DNA from: Heliopora coerulea
Lineage: Eukaryota; Cnidaria; Anthozoa; Scleralcyonacea; Helioporidae
Assembly (NCBI GenBank): GCA_030142905.1
Contig: JASJOG010000188.1
Coordinates: 62,001 to 126,000 of the forward strand
Direction of reading: 5' to 3'
DNA: 64,000 nucleotides
The notes beneath the pieces were generated by a model that worked only from the letters and a program-made list of their open reading frames with translations, ran no database searches and was not told where the DNA came from. The stretch's first letter is position 1, and every line of letters starts with the position of its first letter. This document shows, in pieces, positions 34,496 through 45,260 of the stretch. The position numbers were made by a program, and so were the translations under genes.

Positions 34496-34629
34496 TATTA
34501 TTATTATTATCATTATTATTACAACTCGCACACCACCCAACTAAGGACAGTCGAAGGGGTCTTATTATCATTATAATTATTGTTATTATCAATATTATTA
34601 TTATCATTATTATTATTGCTCAATTTGCA

Positions 34630-35480
34630 CAGCTTGATGTTTTGGTGGTAATCCGTAATGTTAACCATCTGTATCCAGTAGTCCAGGGTGACATTGGTCC
34701 ATTCAACTTTCTAGAGTTTTTCTTAATATTCTTGCAGTTCGTAGAATTGACGTCTTCTGGAGATGTTCTGTCTTAAGTTTTATTTCTAACCTATCTATCA
34801 ATTTTTTCAGATTCTTGTTCACAATACCGAGTGCTACGATAACTACCGGTACTACATCTACCCTCTTCATTGATCACAACACTTTTATTTCCCATTTTAG
34901 CTCGTCATACTTCTGAATCTTCTCCTCTTCTTTCACTCCAACATTTTTGTCATCAGGGATGTCAATGTCAGCTGTTAAATATTTCTTTTCTTCTTTCTCC
35001 ACAAGAACTATATCTGGTTTTCGACATTCTTTATGATGATCACACTGTATCATGAAATCCCATCACACCTTTATGTCATCAGAATCTACCACTCCCTTCC
35101 GGGTATGATCATACCAATGAGCTGCTCGCTCCAAGCCATATTTCCCACATACTGTCCAATGGACTATTCTTGCTACGTTATCACGTTTCCTTTTATATTC
35201 CTTTTGAGCAAGTATTGTACATCTACTAATCAAATGTCCCACACTTTCTCCTTTTTCACCACACGTTCGACATAGGGGTGATTCAGCATTCTTATCTATG
35301 TTTTACTTAATGTATTTCGGTCTTAATGCCTGTTATTGCGCAGCACAGATATGAGCTTCTGTTTCTACTTTTAAATCAGTCTTTTTCAACCACAACCACC
35401 TCTTCTCCTAGTCAATGTTATTACTTGTCTCCCTACAGAAGTGGCCATACATCTTCTGATTGCTCCACTTCTACTCTCTT
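34630..35480 (-). pseudogene. RLE non-LTR retrotransposon fragment (3' part)
   Basis: On the - strand, WDFMIQCDHH, then RKPDIVLVEKEEKKY, then ADIDIPDDKN gives the restriction-like endonuclease core. It is followed by KIQKYDELKWEI and a C-terminal stretch like that of the 19-kb element (VVIVALGI, LQKTSILRTARIL). Stops are present. ATT runs flank it at 34571-34618 and 35490-35508. Confidence 0.75.
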
Positions 35481-35504
35481 TCCTCTATCTAATTATTATT
35501 ATTA

Positions 35505-36337
35505 TTACAACTCGCACACCACCCAACTAAGGACAGTGGAAGGGGTCTCACCTTGCTACGGGCTCCCAGCATCCCGCCAGATAAGGCCGCAACAGACATT
35601 GCGCATTCCAGGGAACTTGTGGGGTAAGAAAATTTTACCATTAATATGGATTTTAAGAAACACCCACCAGGTCAGCCCTTACTCGCCTAACTTATCCAGT
35701 CAGGAACGGGTAAGGGATGTAAAGCCCTTTAAAGTCCCTGAAAATACTCCCCGATGCGCATATCTAGTTCAACCTTAACAGTACTCTCTTGCACTTCCAA
35801 CCAGTTAATGTCAGTTTAGGCGTGCCACTGCAAGGGTTAAGTCTGAATACTGTTCTATTCTTAGACTAGAGAAGATCTGTTTCAGCATTTAAGGCTGGTA
35901 TATCCTCAACCAAGGTCAGGGGCATCAGCCTGCTGTACAGATCTTCTTCTAGTCCTTGGGTTAACAAGGCTGGTTTGCCAACACCTGAAGAAGGTGTACT
36001 TGCAGCTGCCAGCCAATTAAGGCAAGTTGTGGCTTTCGGCTACCTGTCTACCCAGCTGTAAAAGCAGGGGTGCCGCTCCCTAGGTCATCTCATCAAAGCC
36101 TACTCGTATTATGGTGGTCACTGGCTCCAAATCAATGTCCTGCCTACCTACTTCTGGTTCTATGTCAGAGTTTCCTTCTCCTAGATAAGTTGCCATCCAA
36201 GGCTAAAGAATCTTATCTACCCTTGGCTAAGGAGTAGCTGGCACATGCCAAAGGTGCCACCCCGGACTCTGGTGAGGGGGAGCTTCCACATTCCCACAGT
36301 AGGCTGAAGCTGTGCTTGTCCTACTCAAGTGCCCATA
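35505..36337. repeat. Long repeat bounded by ATT runs, copy 2
   Basis: Diverged direct copy of 33718-34495, again directly following an ATT run (35490-35508) and ending at ATTATTAC near 36340. Confidence 0.75.
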
Positions 36338-36703
36338 TTATTACTATATGAAATATGATAGCTACAAATCGTTATTGATAAATAGCCTAATTAACAAGGA
36401 CACAAACTTTTTCTGTCCCTTTACAACAGTTCTTTTAACACAATAAACACATAAGTAGGACAGAAGATGGTCAGATTTGATTGTTTGGTAATATTGGTTT
36501 ATAGCTTGTAATTCAAACTGGGCTAATTCCACTATAATCCACCCAACAGACAAACATGTTAGTTTTCTCCATACTGAACTAAGCCTGAAAGTATCTTTCT
36601 CAGTATCGTTTCGCTATCCACCAGTACCGTCTTTTGCATAGTTCCTACAATTTGTTTCGCCAATTCGTCATTTTCGAATATTCTTCGCACTTCCTTGATT
36701 GAT

Positions 36704-39010
36704 TTATTGATACCTCCTCCGAGACACCCTATCATAATTGGAATTTGCTATCACTTTGAATCCGACACGTCTTTCTCTCATTTCGAATGCTAACTGCTGG
36801 TACTTTGTTCGTTTCTCATTCGTCTTGGTTTCGATGTTATCTTCTTGTGGGCATGCCATATCACAAATCCAAATTAATTTCTTTTGTTTGTCCTCTAACG
36901 TCAAATCTGGTCGTCTGGATGTTGTCGTCTTTCTTAAATGGAATTCAAAGTCCCACATCAACTTTGCAGTACTGCTTTCCAAAACGTGTCCTCTTTCCCA
37001 CCTTTCTGCATACCACTTGGTTGGGCAATCAATTAACTTATATTCTTTTGCCCATTCAACTGCAAGTATCATTAATGCCGGGTTATGCCTTCTGATGTAT
37101 TCGCTTGGCGCTAACATTTTACATCCAGCCAAAAGATGATCCATAGTTTCTTTTTGCTCACCACAAACTCTACATTTTACATTAACGTAAGGCAATCCCC
37201 TTGATACTTTCCGCACTCTAGTTTCTATCATTTTCTCCATCATGTTAACTATTGCAGCTGTTTTTCTTGGATCAAGGCTTTGTTTCAGCCATATATTGCA
37301 CGACTCGTGTTGCTTCCTGTAGACCTCACTTTGTAACTCCTTCTGTCTGTAGTGTTCCTTTCTTTGTATCTCTGTTCCTTTTTTGATGACCTTTTTCACA
37401 CTTTTCCAAGTCTCCTTCCAAGATTTGTCTAGTCTTTCCCCTTCCAGTGTCACTTTTCGTTCTTCAAAGTCAATCCTTGAGCCAATCTCTTGCATTACTT
37501 CGTGTACTTCTCTCTTAACCGATGTATATTCCTTCTCTTTTTCTCTTTCCCAAGCTGCTTGTATCCATTTACTTGCCGACTTTTCCATATAACAAGTCAC
37601 TCTCAGCTTTGTCTCTTTATACACATCTCGTAATTACTTAAGTCGTCTTCCTCCTTCTTCTCGTTTTAGGTACAATCTCTCATAGCTGGATTGTCTTCCT
37701 AACATGTTGTTTCGCCTTAGTTCTCTTTTTATGATCTGATCTAATTCTTGTAACTCATCTTTGTTGAGTCGGCATAATTTCATTGGATACGCTGCAACTG
37801 GTATCACTATGCTGTTCATTGCCTTCATCAAATTCCTATCATTCAGTTCTGTTTTAGTCAAGAGATTTGAGCCTCCTTATCATTTTGGTTTTGATTCTTT
37901 CAAACACTTCTTTATTCTTAATCCCATCGACTTGTTCTACACCTAGAAACTTGTAGGTTTCATTTTCGTCTGGGTCGATAGTCTTCATTCTTTCTTGTAG
38001 GACTTCTAAACCTTCACCTTTTATCATCTGTCCTCTTTCAAAAATAATTTCAGCACATTTTGGAACCCCATAACATGTTCCTGTATCATGACTGGCCTGG
38101 ACTATGGTCTCATTTACTACTTGTAGCATCTTGTGGCTTTCCTGGTATACTTTGAGGTCATCTATAAATAGGCTATGAGTACGTTTTACGTTTCTTTTAC
38201 CAGGTCTTCCAATCTTGTACCCTTTCGAAGCTTTGAGTAGTTTGCAAACTGGAACTTCTGTAAGACAGAATCCCACTGGGGAATAACTGTCTCCTTGAAG
38301 GAAGCCACACAGGATTTGAATCCATCTACTCATTTGCTTTTGTCCATCGTTCCATATCTCAAGCCTTGTTTTCCTTTTATTCATCAACGCTTTCAATAAC
38401 GAGGTGACATTCTTAGGTATTCCTATCCAATTAAATACTCTCAGCATTCAGCCATGATGTACTTTATCATACGCTTTCTTATAGTCATAGTAGACAACGG
38501 CGATGTTTCTGTGGTAGCTTTTCACCTCTTCCATTATGCACACATCTATAAGTAACTGGTGAACTGTTCCTAACACGCCTTCAACTCCACCTAATTGTCC
38601 TTCATCCCAAATTTTGTTCTCCATGGCATGGTCTCTCATATACTTACCTATCAGTCCCGTTAGTAACTTATATGAAGTGTTCTGACATGTGATAGGTCTG
38701 TAATTCTTCTCATCACTTAATTCTTTTGTTTTTGGTATCAATACTGTACGTCCTGCTGGCCACCATTGTGGTATCACATTGTTATCTACTTTTATTTTCT
38801 CAAATGCTCTCTTCAAAGCTTTCTGTGTTGATTTAAACTTTTTCCACCAGAAGTTCTGAATTCCGTCAATACCTGGTGACGTCCAATTTTTTCGTTTCTT
38901 TGCAATCTTATGCAACTTTTCTTTTTCAATGGTGAACTCTTTAACCGTATCAATGCTGGCCTTCAGCTACTCTTTTACCTCATCCATCCACCTTAATTCT
39001 TTTTAATGTA
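36704..39010 (-). mobile_element. R2/R4-superclade retrotransposon with nearly whole RT-RLE region
   Basis: On the - strand in order: SPGIDGIQNFWWKKF, a VLIPKTKELSDEKNYRPIT fingers region, YYDYKKAYDKVHHG (first catalytic Asp), FLQGDSYSPVGF, SLFIDDLKVY (catalytic DD), a thumb, the CCHC knuckle CRVCGEQKETMDHLLAGC, and endonuclease motifs RRPDLTLEDKQKK and IWICDMACPQ. Only three lesions break about 760 codons: a TGA at 38448-38450 where Trp is expected, a frameshift near 37857, and a stop near 37634. An additional stop lies near 38970. The 5' end stops next to the Tc1 element. It is more complete than the related 19-21 kb copy. Confidence 0.88.
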
Positions 39011-39033
39011 TTATCGCCTTAGATATAAATATA

Positions 39034-40397
39034 CAGTCCTGGCAAAAAGTCTGGAATATTTTTCACTGTTTTCCTTTTCCCAGAATATAATGTGATAAAT
39101 CATAAAGTATTGAACGCTGTGGTTCATCTACTTCAAAGAAAACCTTAGAATGGTATTCGTTAGACACTAACTTTAAAACCTGGGTGCTAAGTATACCCAT
39201 AATTCCTTACACAATAAGTAATGTTGATTCTAGATGGCTGAACTGTCACCAAAGAAGAGAGCACGTGTTGCAGAAATGGGCCATCGAGGCCTCAAGCAAC
39301 AGGACATCGCAATCAAACTTGGTATTTCACAAGGCGCAGTATCGAAAACGCTTAAACGTATTAAGAATAATGATTTTGAGGGTGATTTGAGGTCGAAAAC
39401 TTGATCTGGTAGACCATTAAAGATTTTTCCTAAAACTGACCGAAGAATTCGACGCTTAGTGCAAAATGACCCCACTATCTCGTCTACTGATATTGTATTC
39501 CGACTGAATCTGTCAGAAAAGGTAAGCCCACGGACTGTGAGGCATCATTTCAGCAAAAAGTTAGGTTTAAAAGCATATAAACCTGTCAAAAAGCCTCTTC
39601 TTTCATCTAAAAATATACGTGATCGCCTCAAAGTTTGCAAAAAATACAAGGATTGGACACCACAACAATGGATGAAAGTGATGTTTAGTGATGAGGCAAA
39701 GATTGTCAAATTTTCTCGATCAAAACAGTTTGTGAGAAGGCCACCTAATCAGAGATATATGCCCAATTTTACAACCACTACTGTGAAGAATGCACCCTTG
39801 TTATGGTGTGGGAATGCATATCAAGAAAGGGTAAGAGTTCACTGTGGATGATGCTTAAAAACACAGCCATCACCTCAAAAGTATACTTGGATATCCTGAA
39901 GGGAAAGCTAGAACCATCCATGACAATTTTGGGCTGTGATACTTTCCAACATGATGGCACTCCAGTCCACACAGCAAAAATAGTGAAAACGTGGCTTTCG
40001 GAGAAGAACATCAAGGTCTTAGATTGGCCAGGTAGCAGACCTGATCTCAATGTTATTGAAAACTGTTGGATGATCCTTAAAAAGAAAGTTGCTGACAGAC
40101 ATCCTGCATCTCTTGCAGACCTTGTTAAGGTTATTAAGGACGTCTGGATGACTGAAATAATACCTGAATACTGTGAAAACTTAGTGAAATCAATGCCCAA
40201 GAGAATACAAGCAGTCATCAAAAATATGAGTTATCCTACAAAATACTAAGAGTTTTGGGCTTATGCTTATTGTTAAAATCGCTTTTAAGAGCCGTGTGCC
40301 ATTCAAAATCAATTTTGTTTTCATAGAAATGTCATTTTTCTTAATATTCAAAATTTGACTTTTTTGATGTAATATTCCAGACTTTTTGCCAGGACTG
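39034..40397 (+). mobile_element. Tc1-like element (1364 bp), full length
   Basis: Inverted ends begin CAGTCCTGGCAAAAAGTCTG at 39034 and are mirrored exactly at 40397; TA is duplicated at 39032-39033 and 40398-40399. Its transposase is almost complete. Confidence 0.95.
39234..40249 (+). pseudogene. Tc1 transposase (DD34E), two lesions
   Basis: Starts at ATG 39234. The N-terminal helix-turn-helix region reads KLGISQGAVSKTLKRIK. Catalytic residues are all present: VMFSDEAKI (first Asp), FQHDGTPVHTAK (second Asp) and RPDLNVIENCW (Glu), with 34 residues between the last two. A TGA at 39402-39404 interrupts the linker, and a frameshift near 39800 separates the two halves (39459-39851 and 39803-40249). 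The C-terminus runs to TAA at 40247. Few lesions suggest recent activity compared with the 7.4-8.8 kb Tc1 copy. Confidence 0.92.
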
Positions 40398-40399
40398 TA

Positions 40400-41935
40400 G
40401 TTATTAAAAATGAAGTATTACATATAGTAAATAGACGCACAATCATTTGAAAAACAGGAAACTGAACAGGCCACCGTGCTAAAATAAATGTAAGTAAAGT
40501 AAAGTAAAGTAAAATAAAACTCCCAAGCAACACTTCTGAAGTAACCTCGAGGTGTCCATTTAACAGACCGTGAAATCGAAAGTGTTTTAGTCTCTTTATT
40601 GCAGGAGAATTGGAAACTGAAGAAATATTCTCCTGAGGCAAACATGAAAAATGTAACGAAATAGTGTTTTTTATGACATCATTCTATATTTCTGGAAAGA
40701 TAGAAAATGCGGCAAATCGTCAATGAATAGCACTAGGTGAAAACGATGTGTAGGAGTGGGTTAAAAACATGTTAGAATTGCATTTTTGTTTGACGGCTTA
40801 TAAAGTCTGTCAGGTACTTTGTTCAAGTAATTTGTTCACGTCGTAGAACAGCAGCAACGCTGTTTGATTTTCATTCATTACTTATTTAGTCAACATAATT
40901 TTGATAATAACTTGTTCTTCTCGAGTGAGATTCTGAATTAAATGGAGTCGAAAGCATTTCAAACGAAATTGACAGTATAGCCGTAGGAAGACCACTGCTG
41001 CGTTTTATGCTTTGTTTTTAGTGTCAGTGAGTTAATTATGGAGCAGTTCACCAGGTATGAAGTCTGGTTTTGAGATGGGCAACTTTTTAAAATTTTTGGT
41101 AGGATCCCAGAAAACTTTTGATAATTTCGTTCTCGTTTAAATCCTCCTGTACGAGTTTTACCTTGACTGGGTCTTTTGATTGAGAACTCGGCGTTACAAA
41201 ACGTACCTTGAGCTGAATCCACCCAACGAGTTGATACATGTTTCCTTATGTCCTACATCCTTTGGGTACTTCTGAAAAGACAGAGACAATATTTCACGCT
41301 GTTGTTGGTATACGAAGTTCCACAATATGTCGAGCCACCTTTTCTGTACAACTTGCTGCCAACCATTTTGAAAGGTTTTAACTTTGTGACAGTTAAAAGT
41401 ACCCAGGAAAGAGCTCTTGAAATTGATGAAGAGCTTTAATGGCTGATGTACATCAACTCTTACAAGAACTCGAAGTGAAAGCTTCGATAATATATTTCAC
41501 AGGGCGAAAAAACCAAAACAATTACCACAAACTAAATTTAAAGAACTTTGACGTTCTAAAAACGACAACAAAGAAGGAAAATACAGTTGATAAAACAGGT
41601 TATCTTCCGTCTGATGCACTGCTTGATCCATTGAGTGCTTAGTTACAAACTTCAACTACCACTGACCAAACAGTGCATCAAAGGCTGCACGAAGATATGT
41701 GGCCGGTTTGACTTATGCAAACACGATTTTTGAAGCTACATGAGTCCAGCACAACCCAATCTTAGTGTTACCGGTAAGAAACAACGTACCACCAGTCTTA
41801 TTTTCCTTACACGAGATCTAGTTATCTTCTTACCATTTAAATATGTAAAAAGTCATAAAGTTAGGAGAACTATCTTAATCGAAGCTTGTAATGTAATTGC
41901 ATGCAAAGTATTATTCTGTAGAATCCCGCTGACTC
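40400..41935. other. No gene recognised
   Basis: Several open frames of 60-90 codons lie here (for example + strand 41248-41642), but none shows a known motif and they do not join into a longer frame. Confidence 0.4.
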
Positions 41936-41941
41936 GAACTA

Positions 41942-42596
41942 CAGTAAAAACCCGCATAAAAGAACACGTGTTTTTGGGGTTCAGGCTGATTTTGTTCTTA
42001 TATATCGGGTGTTTTCTGGAAAATCAGCCTGAAAATGTTCTTAAGGTGTTCTTAAAATTGTTTCTAAAAATTAAATACTGCATAGACTACCAACAGATGA
42101 AATCAATGTGCAATGACAAGCACTTGTGATTGTCAAGATTGACTTACCATGTTTTGAGTGACCAATTCAAAGGTATTTTTCATTGAGATGAAAAGTAGAA
42201 CAGTTCAACTGAAAGGTCAGGAGTTCGGAGTTGTAAAATTAAACAATTTCATGTCAACATGTTGTGTCTGCAGCAAATAAAGAATGTGATTGACAGACGT
42301 TAACAGTCATTTAGTTACATAAATTAGCCAAGTCTAAAAACAATTGCTAAATGTACCCTGGAAATTCCCATACCTGCTGTGAAACTCTATGTGTGCAATG
42401 GTCTAGCACATATATTGATCAACTTAATACTGTACCCAGGTAGGTTATTCTAATCTAACTGGCAGCCAATTTTTTTTATATAAGAACAAATTTCATTTTT
42501 CAGGCTGAATGTGTTCTTATGTATATGGTACTTTTTTGACCAAATTTCAGCCTGAGTGTTCTTTATCCACTTGTTCTTTTATGTGGGTTTTTGCTG
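41942..42596. mobile_element. Tc1/mariner-type MITE (655 bp)
   Basis: Ends are CAGTAAAAACCCGCATAAAA and its near-complement (TTTTATGTGGGTTTTTGCTG). TA lies at 41940-41941 and 42597-42598. Subterminal repeats around CAGGCTGA and GTTCTTA recur in inverse orientation. No transposase. Confidence 0.8.
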
Positions 42597-43116
42597 TACC
42601 AAGGGCAATGAGAAATAGTTCGAGTTAGCGGGGGTTCGAGTTATCAGGGAGGGCGTTGAATTTCAAGTATCCTGTATTCCTCTAAATAATTTATAAGGTA
42701 TCGTGATTTTAAGATTCATCCACTATTACAAGTCATTTCGGTAAAGTCACTTAAGAATATTTTAATTTTTCTTCATGGATAGAGTTGATTGTGTCGTCCT
42801 GAATACTTATACAACCATACTGCAATGTCTGCCACTATGGAGTTGAATAACTGTTCACAATGAAATTATATGACTATTCCAGGATACGTGTACAAGTTCA
42901 GTGAATGTTTGGCTCTTTTATATACGGCTGTATAAATTTGTGAAAGCCCTACGAAATAAACTAGATGAACTAGAACAATTTTTACAGACTACTCACGACT
43001 AAAAACCATGACCAGCCGACAACTTCAAAAAGCATAAAATAAAACATATTCCGAAGAATAAAGTCATCTTGAGAACTCAAGATATGAGTCAATGCAAGAT
43101 AAAACTATTGTTGAAA

Positions 43117-43157
43117 CTGTGATATTTCGACCTTATTTCAAAGTCATCTTCAGACAG
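43117..43157 (-). ncRNA. Hammerhead-like motif, left palindrome arm
   Basis: Mirror copy of the motif at 44298-44338. Confidence 0.5.
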
Positions 43158-43370
43158 AATGATAATTACAATAACCTGTCAGGGTCTATATACAGGAGGT
43201 GTGACGACATCATCGAGACGAAATTAGGAAACACTACCGGTAATCCCTAATTTACACTCTGAGATGTTGAGACGCTAGGTGCTAATTAGAAATTCTCACC
43301 ACCATTAATAAAGCGGTTGAGCGTGAATAGAACTATCGGCCTAACTGATAACAAGTGTGCATAATATCTA

Positions 43371-43722
43371 ATTAAAAAGGTTGAGTTCTTTGCTAGCTTT
43401 GAGCCCAGAATTATGTTCAGGTTTATTAAACTTAATGTGTAGTGCTTCAATTATTAGAAGTTTATTGGTGTTAGTAGATTTACTCGTATAAAGAATTTTA
43501 TAGTTATTAAAGATTAAATTTTTAATGAAGGTAGATATGTTAGAAGAAGAGGGAAGGTCATTTAGTCGGTCATACTGATCGTATAAGTCATTAATGAAGT
43601 GAGCGTGTTCACATTCGAGAAAGTGTTGGGCAACTGCACTGGTGTTATGTTGAGTAGAATGTTCGGAAAGACGTTTGTGAAGATAACGGTCGGTTTTACC
43701 TATATATGTTTTGTTGCAGCCA
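43371..43722 (-). pseudogene. GIY-YIG endonuclease domain, left arm
   Basis: The - strand reads GCNKTYIGKTDRYLHKRLSE, then HNTSAVAQHFLECEH, and continues to ELNLFN and a stop. YIGKT-x-R-x-L-x-x-R-x-x-E-H is the nuclease signature of the C-terminal domain of Penelope-like retroelements. The domain starts at its second strand, at the palindrome centre; the reading frame open across the centre (to 43856) uses antisense sequence of the other arm and is not real protein. No reverse transcriptase. Confidence 0.82.
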
Positions 43723-43732
43723 GGACAAGTAA

Positions 43733-44087
43733 TGGCTGCAACAAAACATATATAGGTAAAACCGACCGTTATCTTCACAAACGTCTTTCCGAACATTCTA
43801 CTCAACATAACACCAGTGCAGTTGCCCAACACTTTCTCGAATGTGAACACGCTCACTTCATTAATGACTTATACGATCAGTATGACCGACTAAATGACCT
43901 TCCCTCTTCTTCTAACATATCTACCTTCATTAAAAATTTAATCTTTAATAACTATAAAATTCTTTATACGAGTAAATCTACTAACACCAATAAACTTCTA
44001 ATAATTGAAGCACTACACATTAAGTTTAATAAACCTGAACATAATTCTGGGCTCAAAGCTAGCAAAGAACTCAACCTTTTTAATTAG
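43733..44087 (+). pseudogene. GIY-YIG endonuclease domain, right arm
   Basis: Same sequence as the left arm in the opposite orientation, ending at the TAG at 44085-44087. The 5' truncation is at the same point, just before GCNKTYIGKT. The open frame beginning at 43599 reads through the left arm in antisense first, so its first 40 or so residues are spurious. Confidence 0.82.
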
Positions 44088-44297
44088 ATATTATGCACAC
44101 TTGTTATCAGTTAGGCCGATAGTTCTATTCACGCTCAACCGCTTTATTAATGGTGGTGAGAATTTCTAATTAGCACCTAGCGTCTCAACATCTCAGAGTG
44201 TAAATTAGGGATTACCGGTAGTGTTTCCTAATTTCGTCTCGATGATGTCATCACACCTCCTGTATATAGACTCTGACAGGTTATTGTAATTATCATT

Positions 44298-44338
44298 CTG
44301 TCTGAAGATGACTTTGAAATAAGGTCGAAATATCACAG
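44298..44338 (+). ncRNA. Hammerhead-like motif, right palindrome arm
   Basis: CTGT (stem I), CTGAAGA core, stem II GACTTT/AAGGTC with loop, GAAA, TATC, then ACAG closing a 4-bp stem I. One unpaired T lies between the core and stem II, and stem III has two pairs only. This matches minimal hammerheads of Penelope-like elements, but activity is uncertain. Confidence 0.5.
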
Positions 44339-44424
44339 TTTCAACAATAGTTTTATCTTGCATTGACTCATATCTTGAGTTCTCAAGATGACTTTATTCT
44401 TCGGAATATGTTTTATTTTATACT

Positions 44425-45255
44425 CACAACTAAATTGCAGAACATTTAAGAATCATGGCGTAATATTCACCACCGATAATCACTCTAGGAAGGTCTTTCC
44501 TGGGGTTGAATTATGTTTCCATATATGTCTACACTGGACTCCCGAGCCTTAGAATTTCCATACGTTGTCCCGTTGTTTTCAGTAAAGATTCAAGATTTCC
44601 GCTAGTCCAACAGCTACGCCGTGACACTTTCAGGTTTACCAACCCACGTTTTCAAATTAGAGTTCGAATTAACGGGTATAAATTTGTACCAAGGAAGTAT
44701 AAAATTTGGTTCGAGTTTGCGGGGAGTTTGGATTAATCGAGTGCGAGTTATATGGTCGTAAATGACAGGGAAAATGAAATCAAATCCAGGGCAAATTTAA
44801 TTTGTTTGGAGTTAATGGGGAGTTTGAGTTAACCGAGTTCAAGTTAGCGAGGTTCTACTTGTAATTCGACAATCTTTATAACTGCCGGCCAAATACGCCC
44901 AAGAAACCCAAAAAAGGTCACGTTGGACGAGTTATTTCAGTTTCCTAAGCAAATTTTCCGTTGCAATTTGGTAAAAATTCTACATGACTTCACTCGGAAA
45001 GAAGCATCCACCATTTTCTAAAATATCTGAAGGATAATCAAACAATCGTCATGCACGGTCATACGGTCCAATGTGTCCTGCGGTCTTCGACTATAATCTG
45101 TTGTTCCATCCTGAGAAACCCTGAGTTATCGTTCCAGTCTTTTTAGACTTTCGATGCGTGTTATATTCTGCTGACTTCTGCTGACTCGAATTCTGTTCTG
45201 CTGGAATGGCTTTCTGCTGGTTGGATTTATGTCCTACGACATCAGATTGTGCTCT
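44425..45255. other. No gene recognised
   Basis: Contains a stretch near 44640-44870 with repeated GAGTTTGAGTTAACCGAG-like motifs, similar to 42610-42650. This may be the end of another MITE family. Confidence 0.4.
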
Positions 45256-45260
45256 GTGGT

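Larger units (their letters stand above)
43034..44421. mobile_element. Near-perfect palindrome of two Penelope-like 3' ends
   Basis: Two 689-bp arms (43034-43722 and 43733-44421) are inverted copies separated by 10 bases (GGACAAGTAA). I noticed only a couple of differences (near 43190-43215 against 44240-44270). Each arm holds a GIY-YIG gene end and a 3' untranslated region with a hammerhead-like motif. Head-to-head 5'-truncated copies are known for Penelope-like elements. The high identity means recent formation, gene conversion or an assembly fold. Confidence 0.88.

Noticed and set aside
41248..42129. Three consecutive + strand frames as one gene
   Set aside because: They are in different frames with stops between, show no family motif, and the last overlaps a MITE.
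43599..43732. An N-terminal extension of the GIY-YIG protein
   Set aside because: This part of the open frame reads antisense through the opposite palindrome arm; the same spurious extension appears on both strands.
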